This document shows, one piece after another, positions 43,580-55,487 of a stretch of DNA of 64,000 nucleotides. The notes beneath the pieces are model-generated. The model was not told where the DNA came from, searched no databases, and saw only the letters and a list, made by a program, of their open reading frames with translations. Location: the NCBI RefSeq assembly GCF_018294505.1, contig NC_057810.1:207408113-207472112 (forward strand), written 5' to 3'. This DNA comes from Triticum aestivum (lineage: Eukaryota > Streptophyta > Magnoliopsida > Poales > Poaceae). The number at the start of each line of letters is the position of its first letter. The stretch's first letter is position 1. A program made the translations under genes and the position numbers.

Positions 43580-45775
43580 GTGTCTAGGGCGCGCCTATAT
43601 CTCGCATTCAGTGAGACAGAAGGAACAATCGCCGAAAGATGGCACAAGTTAGGCCAACCCGGGCACATGGGAACAACAACCTCGTTTATTGTTTTTTTTA
43701 ACGTTTTTGTTATTTGCTTTCTTTTTTTACTTTTGTTTATACTTCCAAATATTCTAAATAAATATATTGCAAAAATCACTCTACATAAAAGATTTGAAAA
43801 ATGTTAAATATGTATAGAGAAAATGTTTATTACATATACAAAAAGGTATACAAAAAATAAAATGTGTATGAAACAATTTTATCATGTATTTAAACAATGT
43901 TAATCAACATTTGGAAAATATTATATGTGTATAGAAAAATATTGACCATGTATTAAAAAGTGATAAAAAAGTTTGATCATGTATATAAAATGTTAATCAA
44001 GCATTTCAAAAAATGTTCAACAGGTGAAAATGTTAATTAAGCATTTGAAAAATTTTAAATGTGTATAGAAAACAATGTTGACCATGTATTAAAAAAGATG
44101 GAAAATTTTGATAATGTATATAAAAACGTTAATCAAGCATTTGAAAAAATGTTGAACAAGTATTTGAAAAATATAAATTAAGCATTTGAAGAATGTTAAA
44201 TGTGTTTAGAAAAATTGTTTACCATTTGTTCAAAAAATGTTAATACTATATTTAAAAAATGTTAATTAAGCATTTAAAAATGTTAAATGTTCATAGAAAA
44301 AATGTTGACCATGTATTAGAAACTGTTAATCTTGTATTTAAAAAATGTTAGAATGCATAGAAAAATGTTGACAAATGTATTAGAAAATGTTTAAATCATA
44401 TTTAAAAATATTAATTAAGCATTTAAAAAAGTTTAAAAGTATGTATAGAAAAAGGTTGACCCCCTGTGTTCAAAAAATATAAATTTTGTATTTAAAAAAT
44501 GTTAATCAAGCATTTAAAAATGCTTAAAATGTGTATAAAAAATAATGGCCATGTATTAAAAAAATATGAAATGTGTATTAGAAAAATATTGTTAACATAT
44601 ACAAAAAATGTAGAATGAAAACTGAAAAAATGAAAACCGAAAAAGAAAAAAATAAACCCCATAAAATGAAGGAACAAAAGCAAAAATAATTAAAAATGAA
44701 GAAGAAGAAAAAGAAACAAAGGAAAACAAAAAACAAACAAAAGACCTAAAGAAAACCGGTTTGAACAGGAAGAGGGCGGAGTGGCTAGCAGCACTGGCCC
44801 TGTCCCTCAAGACCAAGGATTGGTCTTTGTGTTCTCCCCTTTTGCTTCTCTTGGTTAGTTGTTGTAGCCAACTACACTATAACTCCGTTGTGATATGTGA
44901 CATACTGTCTCTTCTTTTATTGCATCTCCTTATCTTTTTATTTTTATTTTTATTTTTCTTAATTTTCAATTATTACTTTTTCTATTTTCTTGTTCATGTT
45001 AACTTAAATATGTGATTTTTGAAAAATCCATGAACTCTTTTTGTCAAAATCCAGTGAACCTTTTCCTAATTCGTGAACTTTTTATTCAAAATTGATGAAC
45101 TTTTTTTGAAAATATGTAAACCTTTTTCAAAATTGATGATTTTTTTTCAAAATAGTGAAACTTTTTATCGAAATTTATGAAATTTTTTCATATATGTTTA
45201 ACTTTTTCAAAATTCGGTGAACTCTTTTCAAATTTGTGAACTTTTTATCAAAATTGGTGAACTTTTTTTTACCGAAATTGATGAACTTTTTTCGAATCCG
45301 TAACTTTTTTTGAAAATTACTTGAATTGTTTTCATATTTGTGAACTGCTTAATCAAAATCAATGAACTTTTTTTTACATCTATGAACTATTTTCAGAAGT
45401 GATGAACTTTTTTTTAGATTTTTTGAACTTTTTTGAAATCCATGAACTCCTTTCCAGAATCGATGAACTTTTTGAAAATCCATGAACTGTTTTTTAAATT
45501 TATGATTTTTTTCAAATAATTTATGTTGGGACTGAGACAATGGTCCAATAATGCTTGTTTTCGAATATGTTGCATCAAAGCGGTCGAGGTGCAGTGGTCG
45601 GTGCGTTAGGTGCTTCAGCGTTCGCAAGCTAGTTCGAATCCCACATCTCGTAATAAAAGTTTTTGTGCTGTTTCCACGTTTTCCTTTTTTGAGCATTTTT
45701 TTCCTAGGCACGAGGTATGCTGGGTCGGCCCATTACCGCTCGGCTTCGAGCGCCCCCTAGCCTAAGCGGCGCTGA
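43580..45775. mobile_element. AT-rich quasi-tandem element of uncertain class
   Basis: 43790-44600 is an array of about 65-75-bp units around AAAAATGTTAATCAAGCATT, TTGACCATGTATTAAAAA and AATGTGTATAGAAAA. 45020-45530 is an array of 25-35-bp units around TGAACTTTTTTCAAAATTGA. Between them is a C/T-rich stretch. The ends are GC-rich and loosely inverted (CTAGGGCGCGCC near 43577; CGAGCGCCCCCTAGCC near 45747). Such elements are common in Triticeae and are sometimes placed with Mutator-like transposons; I could not define TIR or TSD. Boundaries are approximate. Open frames inside come from composition. Confidence 0.5.
45586..45651 (+). pseudogene. tRNA-like sequence (A- and B-box-like)
   Basis: AGGTGCAGTGGTCGG resembles a tRNA D-arm/A box, and AGTTCGAATCCC is a good B box, with end segments CGAGGTG and CACATCTCG able to pair roughly. 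T-stem pairing is poor, so it is not a working tRNA. It lies at the right edge of the AT-rich element. Confidence 0.5.
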
Positions 45776-45918
45776 GGGCGCCGAAGAGGACCTCTTGAGT
45801 TACCAACCTATGGCTAGTAAATAGTGGAGTATATAGTGGAGAGCTAATGGAGTCTGGAGTGTGGACCGAGCTAGTCCCACCAACGGGGCATCCATGATCC
45901 GAATTGATCAATATATTA
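45776..45918. other. Short unassigned flank
   Basis: About 140 bp between the AT-rich element and the Harbinger left end; no feature recognised. Confidence 0.4.
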
Positions 45919-45972
45919 CTCAAAGCATATGCATCCAGACACCTTAAACCCGTCTCAAATGTCGAACGGCTC

Positions 45973-46444
45973 TGTCGGTGTCAAAACCGGTGGATCTCGG
46001 GTAGGGGGTCCCGAACTGTGCGTCTAGGCGGATGGTAATAGGAGACAAGGGACACGATGTTTTTACCCAGGTTTGGGCCCTCTCGATGGAGGTAAAACCC
46101 TACTCCTGCTTGATTAATATTGATGATATGGGTAGTACAAGAGTGGATCTACCACGAGATCAGAGAGGCTAAACCCTAGAAGCTAGCCTATGGTATGATT
46201 GTTGTTCGTCCTATGGACTAAAACTCTCCGGCTTATATAGACACCGGAGAGGGCTAGGGTTACACAGAGTCGGTTAAAATTGGAGGAGATCTACATATCA
46301 TATCGCCAAGCTTGCCTTCCACGCCAAGGAAAGTCCTATCCAGACACAGGACGAAGTCTTCAATCTTGTATCTTCATAGTCCGGGAGTCCGCCCAAAGGT
46401 CATAGTCCGGCTATCCGGACACCCCTTAATCCGGGTCTCCCTCA
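45973..46444 (-). repeat. 3' LTR of element E (472 bp)
   Basis: Starts TGTCGGTGTCAAAACCGG and ends CTCCCTCA on the plus strand. Minus-strand TATA box CTATATAAGCC at 46230-46240. Confidence 0.95.
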
Positions 46445-46460
46445 GTAGCCCCCGAACCAG
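46445..46460 (-). other. Polypurine tract of element E
   Basis: Minus strand CTGGTTCGGGGGCTAC abuts the LTR start TGAGGGAG. Confidence 0.85.
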
Positions 46461-46677
46461 GCTTCAATGACAACGAGTCCGGTGCGCAAATTTTTCTTCG
46501 GCATTGCAAGGCGGGTTCTTCTCCAAATCCCATGTACCCGTCGGATAGTGTCCGGCTTCCAGTGCATGCTGTACTCCTCAACTTTTGTGCCCAATAATGA
46601 CCATCTTCTACGTGTAAAACGAATGCGAAAAGCCAGGGTTTTTTTTTCATTCACCCCGCTAGCCACGTGAACGAGCT

Positions 46678-46690
46678 GCCCATAAAAGAG
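46678..46690 (+). promoter_or_regulatory. TATA box of the antisense gene of element E
   Basis: GCCCATAAAAGAG lies about 85 bp upstream of ATG 46771 on the plus strand, inside the element but outside the LTR; equivalent in position to the TATA box in D. Confidence 0.6.
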
Positions 46691-46770
46691 ACGGGGATTT
46701 AGATCCAGCCCACACCATCTTCCCTCCGCGAGCCTTCATCAGAGTGCCTTCGACAGGGACCCATTCCACC

Positions 46771-49433
46771 ATGGCCGATCGGTGCAGCTCCTCCTCTCGC
46801 CTCTCCAGCCCTCGGCCCGGAGATTGGGGGCGGTGTTCCGTCCCGCATAGCGAGCTAGTAGTGCTTCAGTCCAAGGGGTTTCTTCCCCCATCATATATGG
46901 TCCCGGTTCGAGCCAGGATTGCCACCTATAGTGATGTAGAGCAGGCGGAGAGCATCCCCAATCCCTCCCGAGGAGAGCGGGTGTGCCTAGTCCCTTACTT
47001 AATAAGAGGACTCAGATTTCCAATTCATCTGTTTCTTCGAGGGCTACTGGAGTTCTACGGCCTCCAGCTACACAACCTCACACCTGCCTCCATACTGCAT
47101 ATCGCAGGCTTCGTGGCCCTCTGCGAGCTGTTCTTGGGCGTTGCGGCCCATTTCACGCTATGGAAGAGGTTGTTCTGCCTCGTGCCCCGTTCTCAGGAGG
47201 GGTCTATTTATCAAGTGGGCGAAGCCGAACTATGGCGCATCCCTGGGACCGGATATCTATCCGGTACCCCAAAAAGGGCGTCCGAGGGCTGGCCTTCAGA
47301 GTGGTTCTATATAGATGACGTCCCCCTACCGGACCCTGTACGGATCGGCCTCCCTGAGTTCAATAATGCTCTGTTGAAGAAGCGCCTAAGCTGGCGCCCG
47401 CGGAACCCTTAGAGGGAAACTGACAGGGACGTCCTTTACCTGATGAACCGGATAAGGTTGTTGGCTCATTCCGGACTGACCATGATCAAGGTCATGGCCA
47501 CATGCATTACGCGAGGGGTGCAGCCGCTTCAATACAGAGGCCACCCCATGTGGGATTTCAACGGGGAGGACGACGCCACCCGGTGAGGTCGCAAGGGGGC
47601 GGATTTGGCCGCCACTTTAACAAGAATCTAATCCGCTCTGTACAAGGGAGAAGAAGAGGAATTCCTCCGTGTCAACCCGGAGGGCAGATTCTCCATGTAC
47701 AATCCTCCGAGTTGGGTGAGCGAACGCTTTCACTTGCCTACCAGTTTTCAAATTCCCATAGTTGAGTATTTAATCTAGCAATTGCAACGCAGGAGCTGCG
47801 CTAGACCGTGAAAGAAATGAACAGCCCCCCTCCACAATCCGAGGACCCGGAACGGGCCCTCGACCCGGACTCCCAGGAGGACCGGGACCTATGTGTGGAG
47901 CTAATTGATGGGGTGTTTCATCAGTTAAGTAAGGACAACACCTTAGTTGCCATTACGGCCGATTATCCCGGACTACTTCCAGCCTCAAAGGTGACCGAGA
48001 TCGAAGTCCCAGTACTCTTCGGAGGATCCATCCATGCTCATTGTGATTGTCAGAAACCAATAGTGTTTCGTTTTGCAGGGGAAATCCTCGCGGTGGAGGG
48101 CCGAGCCCGCGGTGGGTAGCCAACAAGGGCCGTCGAAGCCAGGCGGGACAAAAAGAAGTGCAGACCGGATCGAGACTCCGGTGCAACGGTACGGCCCGCA
48201 ATTTTAACATCTAGGGTTTATGCCCTCGAGTCGCGCTAACGCTCATGCTTTCCTTAGGAAAAAGAGCACCCGCCGGACTGTATCTACCGGCCAGGCTTCA
48301 AGGCCGGATCCGGAAGCGGAGGCGAACATGGGGCGCGCACTGGACGTTCCTCCGACAGAGGACGCGGACGGGCTATCCGCCACCAATTCAGAGGTGGAGA
48401 GTCTCATGAACCACAGGCGTCGCCGGACTGTTCTTCACGATGCACGTTTTTCCCAAGAGGCGTTGGACGCCTTTAATACGGGAGATGCGTACCTCCGTGC
48501 CGCTCAAAATGGTCTAGCCAGAGCCACAGAGCAGTATGTGAAAGACATACGGGTAAGTAAGTCCAATGGTTATATATATCAGTAGCCCCCAAGACTTGAA
48601 GCAGTTAAGATAACTGATTTAAGGATCATATGAAATGCAGGATCTTACAAAGAAGAATACGCAATTGTCCCAGGAGCTGGAAGAGTGCAAAGCTCAACTT
48701 GAGGCCGCACTGGCCATTTCGAAGAGTACCAAGGGGACACCCTCAGGTAATATATGCTTCAAAAGATAATTTTGCTGAGACGTGCGGCATGTGTGCAATT
48801 CTGACAATAACAGTGCAGATGGGGCCGGAGTGAATCCAGACAAGCAGCAACTCCTATGCCAGTTAAAGGATAGTGAGAGCGTGCTGACGAGGGTGAGGCA
48901 AGAGAAGAACAAGCTTCAAGACACCAATACCCAGCTGGGCGAGGAACTAAAGGATGTTCGTGCTCAGCTGTCTGATTCCGTAAAGGAGAATCGGCAACTT
49001 CGACGTGGCATTTTTAGTAAGTGCTTAAGCGAATATTCGAAAAAAGAGTTCGGCAAGGAAGTCAATTGACAGAGCTATGTCTGCAGATGTGCTGACAGGT
49101 CGTCCTGCGGAGGAGATGCCCGATTCAACGGGGGGCCTTCTTCCCGAGCTGTTGCAACTGCATGAACGAGTTCGGCAGGCGATGCAAGGCGTCGTCCAGG
49201 CTATGTGGCCATCCCTCTCCATGCCCGAAGGCCTTGGAGAGCTTGCAGAGAAGCTGAAGGGAGTGCGGCAGCGCTTCCGGTTATGGAAGATATCGGCCTG
49301 CCGTCAAGGTGCCAGGGAGGCGTGGGCCATGGTGAAGACTCGGTACACGAAGGCTGACCCAAAGCACATGGCCAAGGTCGGCCCTGTGGGGCCCGATGGG
49401 AAGGAGATCCCTGTCAGTTTGGTGTATGGCTAG
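46771..49433 (+). pseudogene. Antisense seven-exon gene of element E ('putative gypsy-type transposon' domain protein), four nonsense codons
   Basis: Predicted exons 46771-47715, 47793-47990, 48079-48188, 48258-48552, 48641-48746, 48819-49016 and 49087-49433 all have GT…AG borders and sum to 2199 nt (733 codons) without a frameshift. In-frame stops: TAG 47410, TGA 47584, TAA 47629, TAG 47802. Exon 1 (MADRCSSSSRLSS) carries the domain shared with the D gene (FPIHLFLRGLLEFYGLQLHN, then TPASILHIAGFVALCELFLG). Exons 5-6 encode a coiled coil (NTQLSQELEECKAQLEAAL, then LQDTNTQLGEELKDVRAQL). Exon 7 ends PVSLVYG. Function unknown. Intron positions rest on splice consensus and frame only. Confidence 0.8.
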
Positions 49434-50337
49434 GTACAGCTGGCTGCCAAGTATTCTCAACAGGACTGTAAATTAGACAGCCTGTTGGATGGTATTGAAG
49501 AAGAGTATACCGAGTCAAATTGACTATGTAATTTTAAAATGACATGTAAAATGCCTTCTAGCCGCATTGTAGATCGTTTGTCATTGCAGACCTTTTCGCT
49601 TCAACCTCTGGACCCGATAGTCCGGAGTGTGTCTGAATACCTTCTCGGTTATATAAAAACCAGGGCATGCATGGAGACCAGGCGTAGGGGTCATAAGTGC
49701 TTTAGCAGACAAGTGCCCAACTAGTTATGTTATATTACATGGTTAGTAAGAAACATCTTCCAGGGAGAATAGTTCCGTTAGGGGTTCCTTTCCCTGGGAG
49801 GCATGCCCTAAAGTGCATGTCCGAACTGCGAGAAAAAAACAGAAAAGCATCTGGGGGAAGATAAATAAACAAGAAAAATCATCTTTTAGTTCACCGACCG
49901 AATATTCCCTTAAGAACGCTAGCTTTCGGCTTCACCCAGTCTGAGGTACACATCCGGCTGACCCGACAGTAACAATCGCAGAGGTGCTCCCTTTACCACC
50001 TAGCCGAACAAACGGGAATGTAGGGGTAAGCACAGGAGCCAGGAAACCTAGCTTGGCCAAAACTTAAGTCATATCGATGCATATAATGGTGTATAAAAGG
50101 TTCATGCAGAAGTGTCACACATGTTTTGGGCATAAGGCCCGTTTACATAAACTTCTGATAAAGAAGCCCCCAGGTATAATGAGCGCGGGTGGCGCGTCAA
50201 GTATGTGCTAACAACGCGCAAGCAAGCCCCTAAGGGCTTGGGAGAAAAAGGTAGGGAGAAGGAGAGAAATACCAGGCAGCTAAATAAAAAAATGTAAAAG
50301 AAGAGACAGAGGAGGGAGACGAACACGGAGTCTGGCG
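49434..50337. other. Convergent intergenic region of element E
   Basis: About 0.9 kb between the antisense gene stop and the integrase stop. No coding seen; the minus-strand frame 50102-50503 is out of frame with pol and is a shadow. Confidence 0.5.
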
Positions 50338-53300
50338 CTAGGCGTAGAATCTTCATAGGTGTGCTGCGTTCCATGGGTTTGGCTCGAGTCGGTTGTCTGA
50401 TGCGTTTCGCAGACGGTATGCTCCACCAGTCAGAACTTGGTCCATTATGAAGGGACCCTCCCATTTGGGCTTTAGTTTGTCCTTTTTCTTGTCCGGCGGG
50501 CATAGAACTAGTTCGCCAACGTTATAAGTTTTGGCCCGTACTTCTCTGCTTTGATATCTTCGAGCCTGCTGTTGATAGAATGTGGAACGAGCTTTTGCCA
50601 CGTCGTGCTCCTCCTCCAATGCGTCCAAGCTGTCCTGCCGATCGAGCTCGGCTTCTCTTTCTTCGTACATGCGCACGCGAGGTGAGTCATGAATTATGTC
50701 GCAGGGCAGGACTGCCTCTGCGCCGTATACCATAAAAAATGGTGTGAATCCGGTAGTGCGATTCGGCATGGTCCGCAGCCCCCAGAGTATGGAGTCAAGA
50801 TCCTCTACCCAGTGTGTGTTAGATTCCTTGAGGGATCACACCAGTATGGGTTTGATGCCGCTCATAATGAGACCGTTGGCTCGCTCAACTTGACCGTTGG
50901 TTTGAGGGTGATAGACTGAAGCGTAGTCGAGCTTAATGCCCATGTTTTTGCACCAGAGTTTAACTTCGCCGGCCGTGAAGTTTGTGCCGTTGTCAGTTCT
51001 GATGTTGTGGGAGACGCCATAACGGTGTACGACCCCGGATATGAAGTCTATCACCGGTCCGGATTCGGCCGTCCTTACAGGCTTGGCCTCTATCCATTTG
51101 GTGAATTTGTCCACCATGACCAGTAGATATTTTTGCTTGTGGGTTCCTCCTTTAAGGGGTCCAACCATGTCAAGCCCCCAGACCGCAAAAGGCCAGGTAA
51201 TGGGTATGGTTTGTAGGGCGGTAGGCGGCATGTGGCTTTGGTTAGAGAATAATTGGCAACCGACGCATCGCTGCACTAGGTCCTGAGCGTCTGCCCGGGC
51301 CGTCGGCCAATAAAATCGGGTACGAAAGGCCTTGCTTACAAGGGCCCGGGCTGCGGCGTGGTGCCCACCGAGTTTGGCATGAATTTCAGCCAGAAGGTTT
51401 CGCCCTTCCTCTTCGGAGATACACCTTTGAAGGACTCCGGTTGTGCTTTTCTTATAAAGCTCTCCCTCATGGACTTTATAGGCATTAGATCGCCGCACTA
51501 TGCAGCGGGCCTCGTTTTGGTCCTCGGGAAGTTCCTGCCTAGTTAGGTAGGCTAGGAATGGTTCTGTCCACGGAGCAATGACTGCCATTATTGTGTGGGC
51601 TGACGGTGTTGTTTCGTTGGCGGAGCCACCAACTGTGTCAGAATGTTCGGTGAGGGGCAGTGTGGTTGTGTCCAGGCTATTGTTTCCGGACTCTCCCTCC
51701 CATGATACTGATGGTTTGAACAGCCTCTCTAGGAAGATGTTGGGAGGGACGGCATCGCGCTTTGCGCCAATGCGTGCCAACATGTCTGCTGCCTGGTTAT
51801 TCTCCCGGGCTATGTGGTGAAATTCGAGCCCCTCAAACCGGGCTGACATCTTTAAGACGGCGTTGCGATAAGCTGCCATTTTCGGATCTTTGGCATCAAA
51901 GTCTCCATTTATTTGGGATATCGCGAGGTTTGAATCCCCGCGGACCTCTAGGCGCTGAATGCCCATGGAGACTGCCATCCGGAGACTGTGTAGAAGGGCC
52001 TCGTATTCGGCCGCGTTGTTGGAGTCCGTGTACATTATCTGAAGTACGTATTGGACTGTATCTCCGGTTGGGGACGTCAGAACGACGCCAGCCCCCAGGC
52101 CAGCCAATATTTTGGAGACGTCGAAGTGCATGATCCAGTTGGAATATGCGCTGTACTCTTTAGGGAGCTCGGCTTCAGTCCTTTCGGCGATGAAGTCGGC
52201 CAAAACCTGTGACTTAATAGCTCGCCGTGGCTTGTAAGTTATGTCGAACAGGAGGAGCTCAATGGCCCATTTGGCAATCCGGCCTGTTGCGTTGCGGTTG
52301 TTTATAATGTCATTAAGAGGTACTTCGGAGGCTACTGTTATTGAACACTCTTGGAAATAGTGTCGCAGCTTCCGAGATGCCATGAACACTGCGTATGCTA
52401 TCTTTTGATAGTGCGGGTACCGTGACTTGCATGGGGTTAGGACAGTGGACACGTAGTAAACTGGTTTTTGGAGAGAGAACTTGTGTCCATCCGTTTCTCG
52501 TTCGACAACGAGCACCGCGCCTACAACTTGATGGGTTGCTGCAATGTATAATAGCATTGGTTCGCCCGTGTTGGGCGCAGTCAGGACCGGATTTGTTGCC
52601 AATATGGCTTTGATTTCGTCGAGTCCGGCCGTAGCGGCATCCGTCCACTCGAAGTGTTCGGTGCGTCGCAGGAGGCGATAAAGGGGTAATTCCTTTTCTC
52701 CGCTTAGAGCCGCCACGCATCCAGTCAATTTTTGTATTTGTTTGAGGTATTTTGGGATATCCAATTATGACAGAGCTCGGATCTTGGCTGGGTTTGCTTC
52801 AATTCCTCTACCAGATACGATGAAGCCCAAGAGCTTTCCGGCTCGTACGCCGAAAACGCATTTTTCCGGGTTGAGCTTAATGTCATATGCTCGGAGATTG
52901 TCGAATGTGAGCCTCAAGTCGTCTACTAGAGTATCGACGTGTTTGGTTTTAACGACCACGTCATCTACGTATGCTTCAACGGTTTTGCCGATCTGGTTGG
53001 CCAGACATGTCTGAATCATGTGCTGATATGTTGCACCGGCGTTTTTGAGCCCGAAGGGCATCGTGTTGAAGCAGAATGGGCCGTATGGGGTGATGAATGC
53101 CGTCGCGGCTTGGTTTGACTCTGCCATCTTGATTTGGTGGTAGCCAGAGTATGCATCGAGAAAACACAATGAGTCATGTCCTACAGTGGCGTCGATGATT
53201 TGATCGATGCGGGGGAGGGGGAAGTGATCCTTTGGGCAAGCCTTGTTAAGGTCCCTAAAATCGACACATAGGCGCCAGGATTTGTCCTTCTTTGGTACCA

Positions 53301-55395
53301 TTACCAGGTTTGCTAGCCAGTCCGGATGTTTTATATCTCTGATGAATCCGGCCTCCAATAGTTTGGCTAGTTCCTCCCCCATGGCCTGTCTCTTGGGCTC
53401 GGAGAAGCGCCGAAGAGTTTGTTTGACTGGCTTGAATCCTTTTAGGATATTTAAGCTGTGCTCGGCCAGCCGGCGTGGGATTCCTGGCATGTCTGAGGGG
53501 TGCCAGGCAAAGATGTCGCAATTTTCCCGTAGGAATTCTCGTAGTGCGGCGTCTACATCTGGGTTTAGTTGTGCCCCGATGGAGGCCGTTTTTGTGGGGT
53601 CCGTTGGATGGACTTGGAATTTGACTATTTCGTCCGCTGGTTTAAAAGAGGTGGACTTGGATCTCTTATCTAGTATCACATCGTCCCTGTCCACCGTGGA
53701 GCGCAACGCAGTTAGTTCCTCGGCCGCTAGGGCTTCGGATAATGCTTCCAGGGCCAGTGCGGCTGTCTTGTTTTCGGTGCAGAGCGCTGTGTCTGGATCA
53801 CTAGCAAGAGTGATGATTCTGTTGGGTCCGAGCATTTTGAGCTTCATGTACCCGTAATGGGGTATAGCTTGAAAAATTGTGAATGCTTCTCGCCCTAACA
53901 GAGCGTGGTATCCACTGCTGAACGGGGCCACTTGAAATGTGACCTCCTCGAATCTGTAATTATCTGGCGTGCCGACCACCACATCCAGTGTGATTTTCCC
54001 TGAACAGCACGCTTCCCGGCTTGGTATTATTCCTCTAAAGGTTGTGTTGCTTCGCTCAATGCGGCTCCAGTCTATTTCCATTTTTTGCAGGTTTTCCTCG
54101 TAGATGAGGTTAAGTCCGCTGCTGCCGTCCATGAGTACCTTTGTAAGTCGGAAGCCGTCCACTATCGGACTGAGGACCAATGCGGCTGGTGCTCGGGCTG
54201 TCCGGAATTTAGGGTCGTCACTGGCATTAAAGGTAATAGCCATGTCACTCCATGGGTTTATTGTTGCTACTTGGTAGACTTCGGTAAGGTTGCGGAACGT
54301 TCGTTTCCTCGCATAGTTTGATGTGAAAGTCTCGAAGACTGTCGACACCGTACTGGCGTTTCTGGGGTGGTGCTCTCCGGATTCTGGAGTTAGAAGCTCC
54401 TCGCCACTTCTGGCCACCTGCCGGAGTATCCAACATGCTCTAAGGCTGTGAGTTGGTGTGACTTCCCCTGAACTATGAATTTTATAGGGTCCATTGAGCC
54501 AACCCTCCAGTACGGTCCCATACCCTGTGGAGGGTTTTTGTTTTTTGCTGTTTGGCTCAGGTGGCTCGCGATAATGCGCCCTTTTGTTTCGGACTGGTAT
54601 TGTATTCAGGGTCGGATTGTCCCAGAATTTAGTTTAGGTTTTCCGAACGCTTTCTGTCGCACAGTACTTTCATACTATGGATGTCAAGTCGGCGAAGCGT
54701 GTAATTTCGCAGCGACTTATGGCGTTGAGGATTCCGATGTCCGTGCAGTTGTTACAGAAGAATGAAATTGCGTCTTTCTCACGGCAGTCCTTTATCATGT
54801 TCATAACCAGGAGGAATCTGGCCCAGTAGTGGTGTACTGTTTCCCCGGGCTCTTGCCGTATTTGGGATAGATCCCTTATATTTGGGTGGGCGGGTGGATT
54901 TAAATCCGGAACCTTGCCCGATATAAGATTCAGGGAACAAGAAATTTCCGAATTTGGAATCATGTTTTCTTGGACGTTATTCAATGAATCAGGCCTGCTG
55001 CCTGACTTTAGGTTCAGGGCTTGGGCAACATCCTCCCCTCCGCGGGTGTCCGGCTTGGAGGGGTCGGGAATCCGGACACATCTGGTCCTTAGGATGGGCG
55101 AAGATTCGCCGCATTGTTCTTCCACCACTTCAACATGGTGGGTGACCTGGGGAGAGTCGATCTCTCTCTGATCGGGTTTAAGCCCAATCTGGCCGTAATC
55201 TGTAGCGACTCCCAGGGCGGTAATGCGATCCAAGAGCTCGTTTAGGGGAGAGAGCTCCATCGGATCTAACTGCTCGACAAGTTCCGAGTTGATGTGGAGA
55301 TTGCTTTCGATGGCCCAAGAGGTCATCGTCGGCGCAGCGGCCGAACAAGCGGTCATCAAAAAACTGCCTAGCCGGAGAGTTTGGCCGACAGCCAA
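50338..55395 (-). pseudogene. Gag-pol of element E: one continuous frame with five nonsense codons
   Basis: Minus strand, one frame throughout. Gag (55395 to about 54440; PGETVHHYWARFLLVMN), protease (MDGSSGLNLIYEENL, near 54120), RT (VPKKDKSWRLCVDFRDLNKA; catalytic YVDD near 52960), RNase H (FDVS, NAAEYEALLHSL, GDSNLAISQI, NNQAADMLARIG; about 52140-51740), integrase zinc finger (H…H…CVGC, about 51400-51260), integrase core (WGLDMVGPL, RTDNGTNF, TNGQVERANG: DDE) and GPY/F-type tail (KLKPKWEGPF). Stops: 54670 TGA, 54634 TAA, 52765 TAA, 50836 TGA, 50353 TGA; natural end TAG 50338. The extreme gag N-terminus seems shifted in frame. A few residues are lost after RT. All catalytic residues remain except the Gly of the RNase H DGS (now DVS). 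Confidence 0.92.
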
Positions 55396-55470
55396 AGCTC
55401 ATTTAGCAACAGCGCCGTCTTTAAAGACGGGGTGCGGCATCCTTCCTGACAGTGACGACATAGAGGAACT

Positions 55471-55487
55471 CTCAATGAAAGCACCAA
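55471..55487 (-). other. PBS region of element E
   Basis: Minus strand TTGGTGCTTTCATTGAG follows the 5' LTR directly, where the PBS must lie. I cannot name the tRNA. Confidence 0.55.

Noticed and set aside
43790..44600. CRISPR-like or satellite array
   Set aside because: Units are irregular, with no conserved repeat/spacer alternation, and the genome is eukaryotic.
51041..53857. Plus-strand open frames opposite element E pol, up to 204 codons
   Set aside because: Shadows of the minus-strand RT/RNase H/integrase frame.
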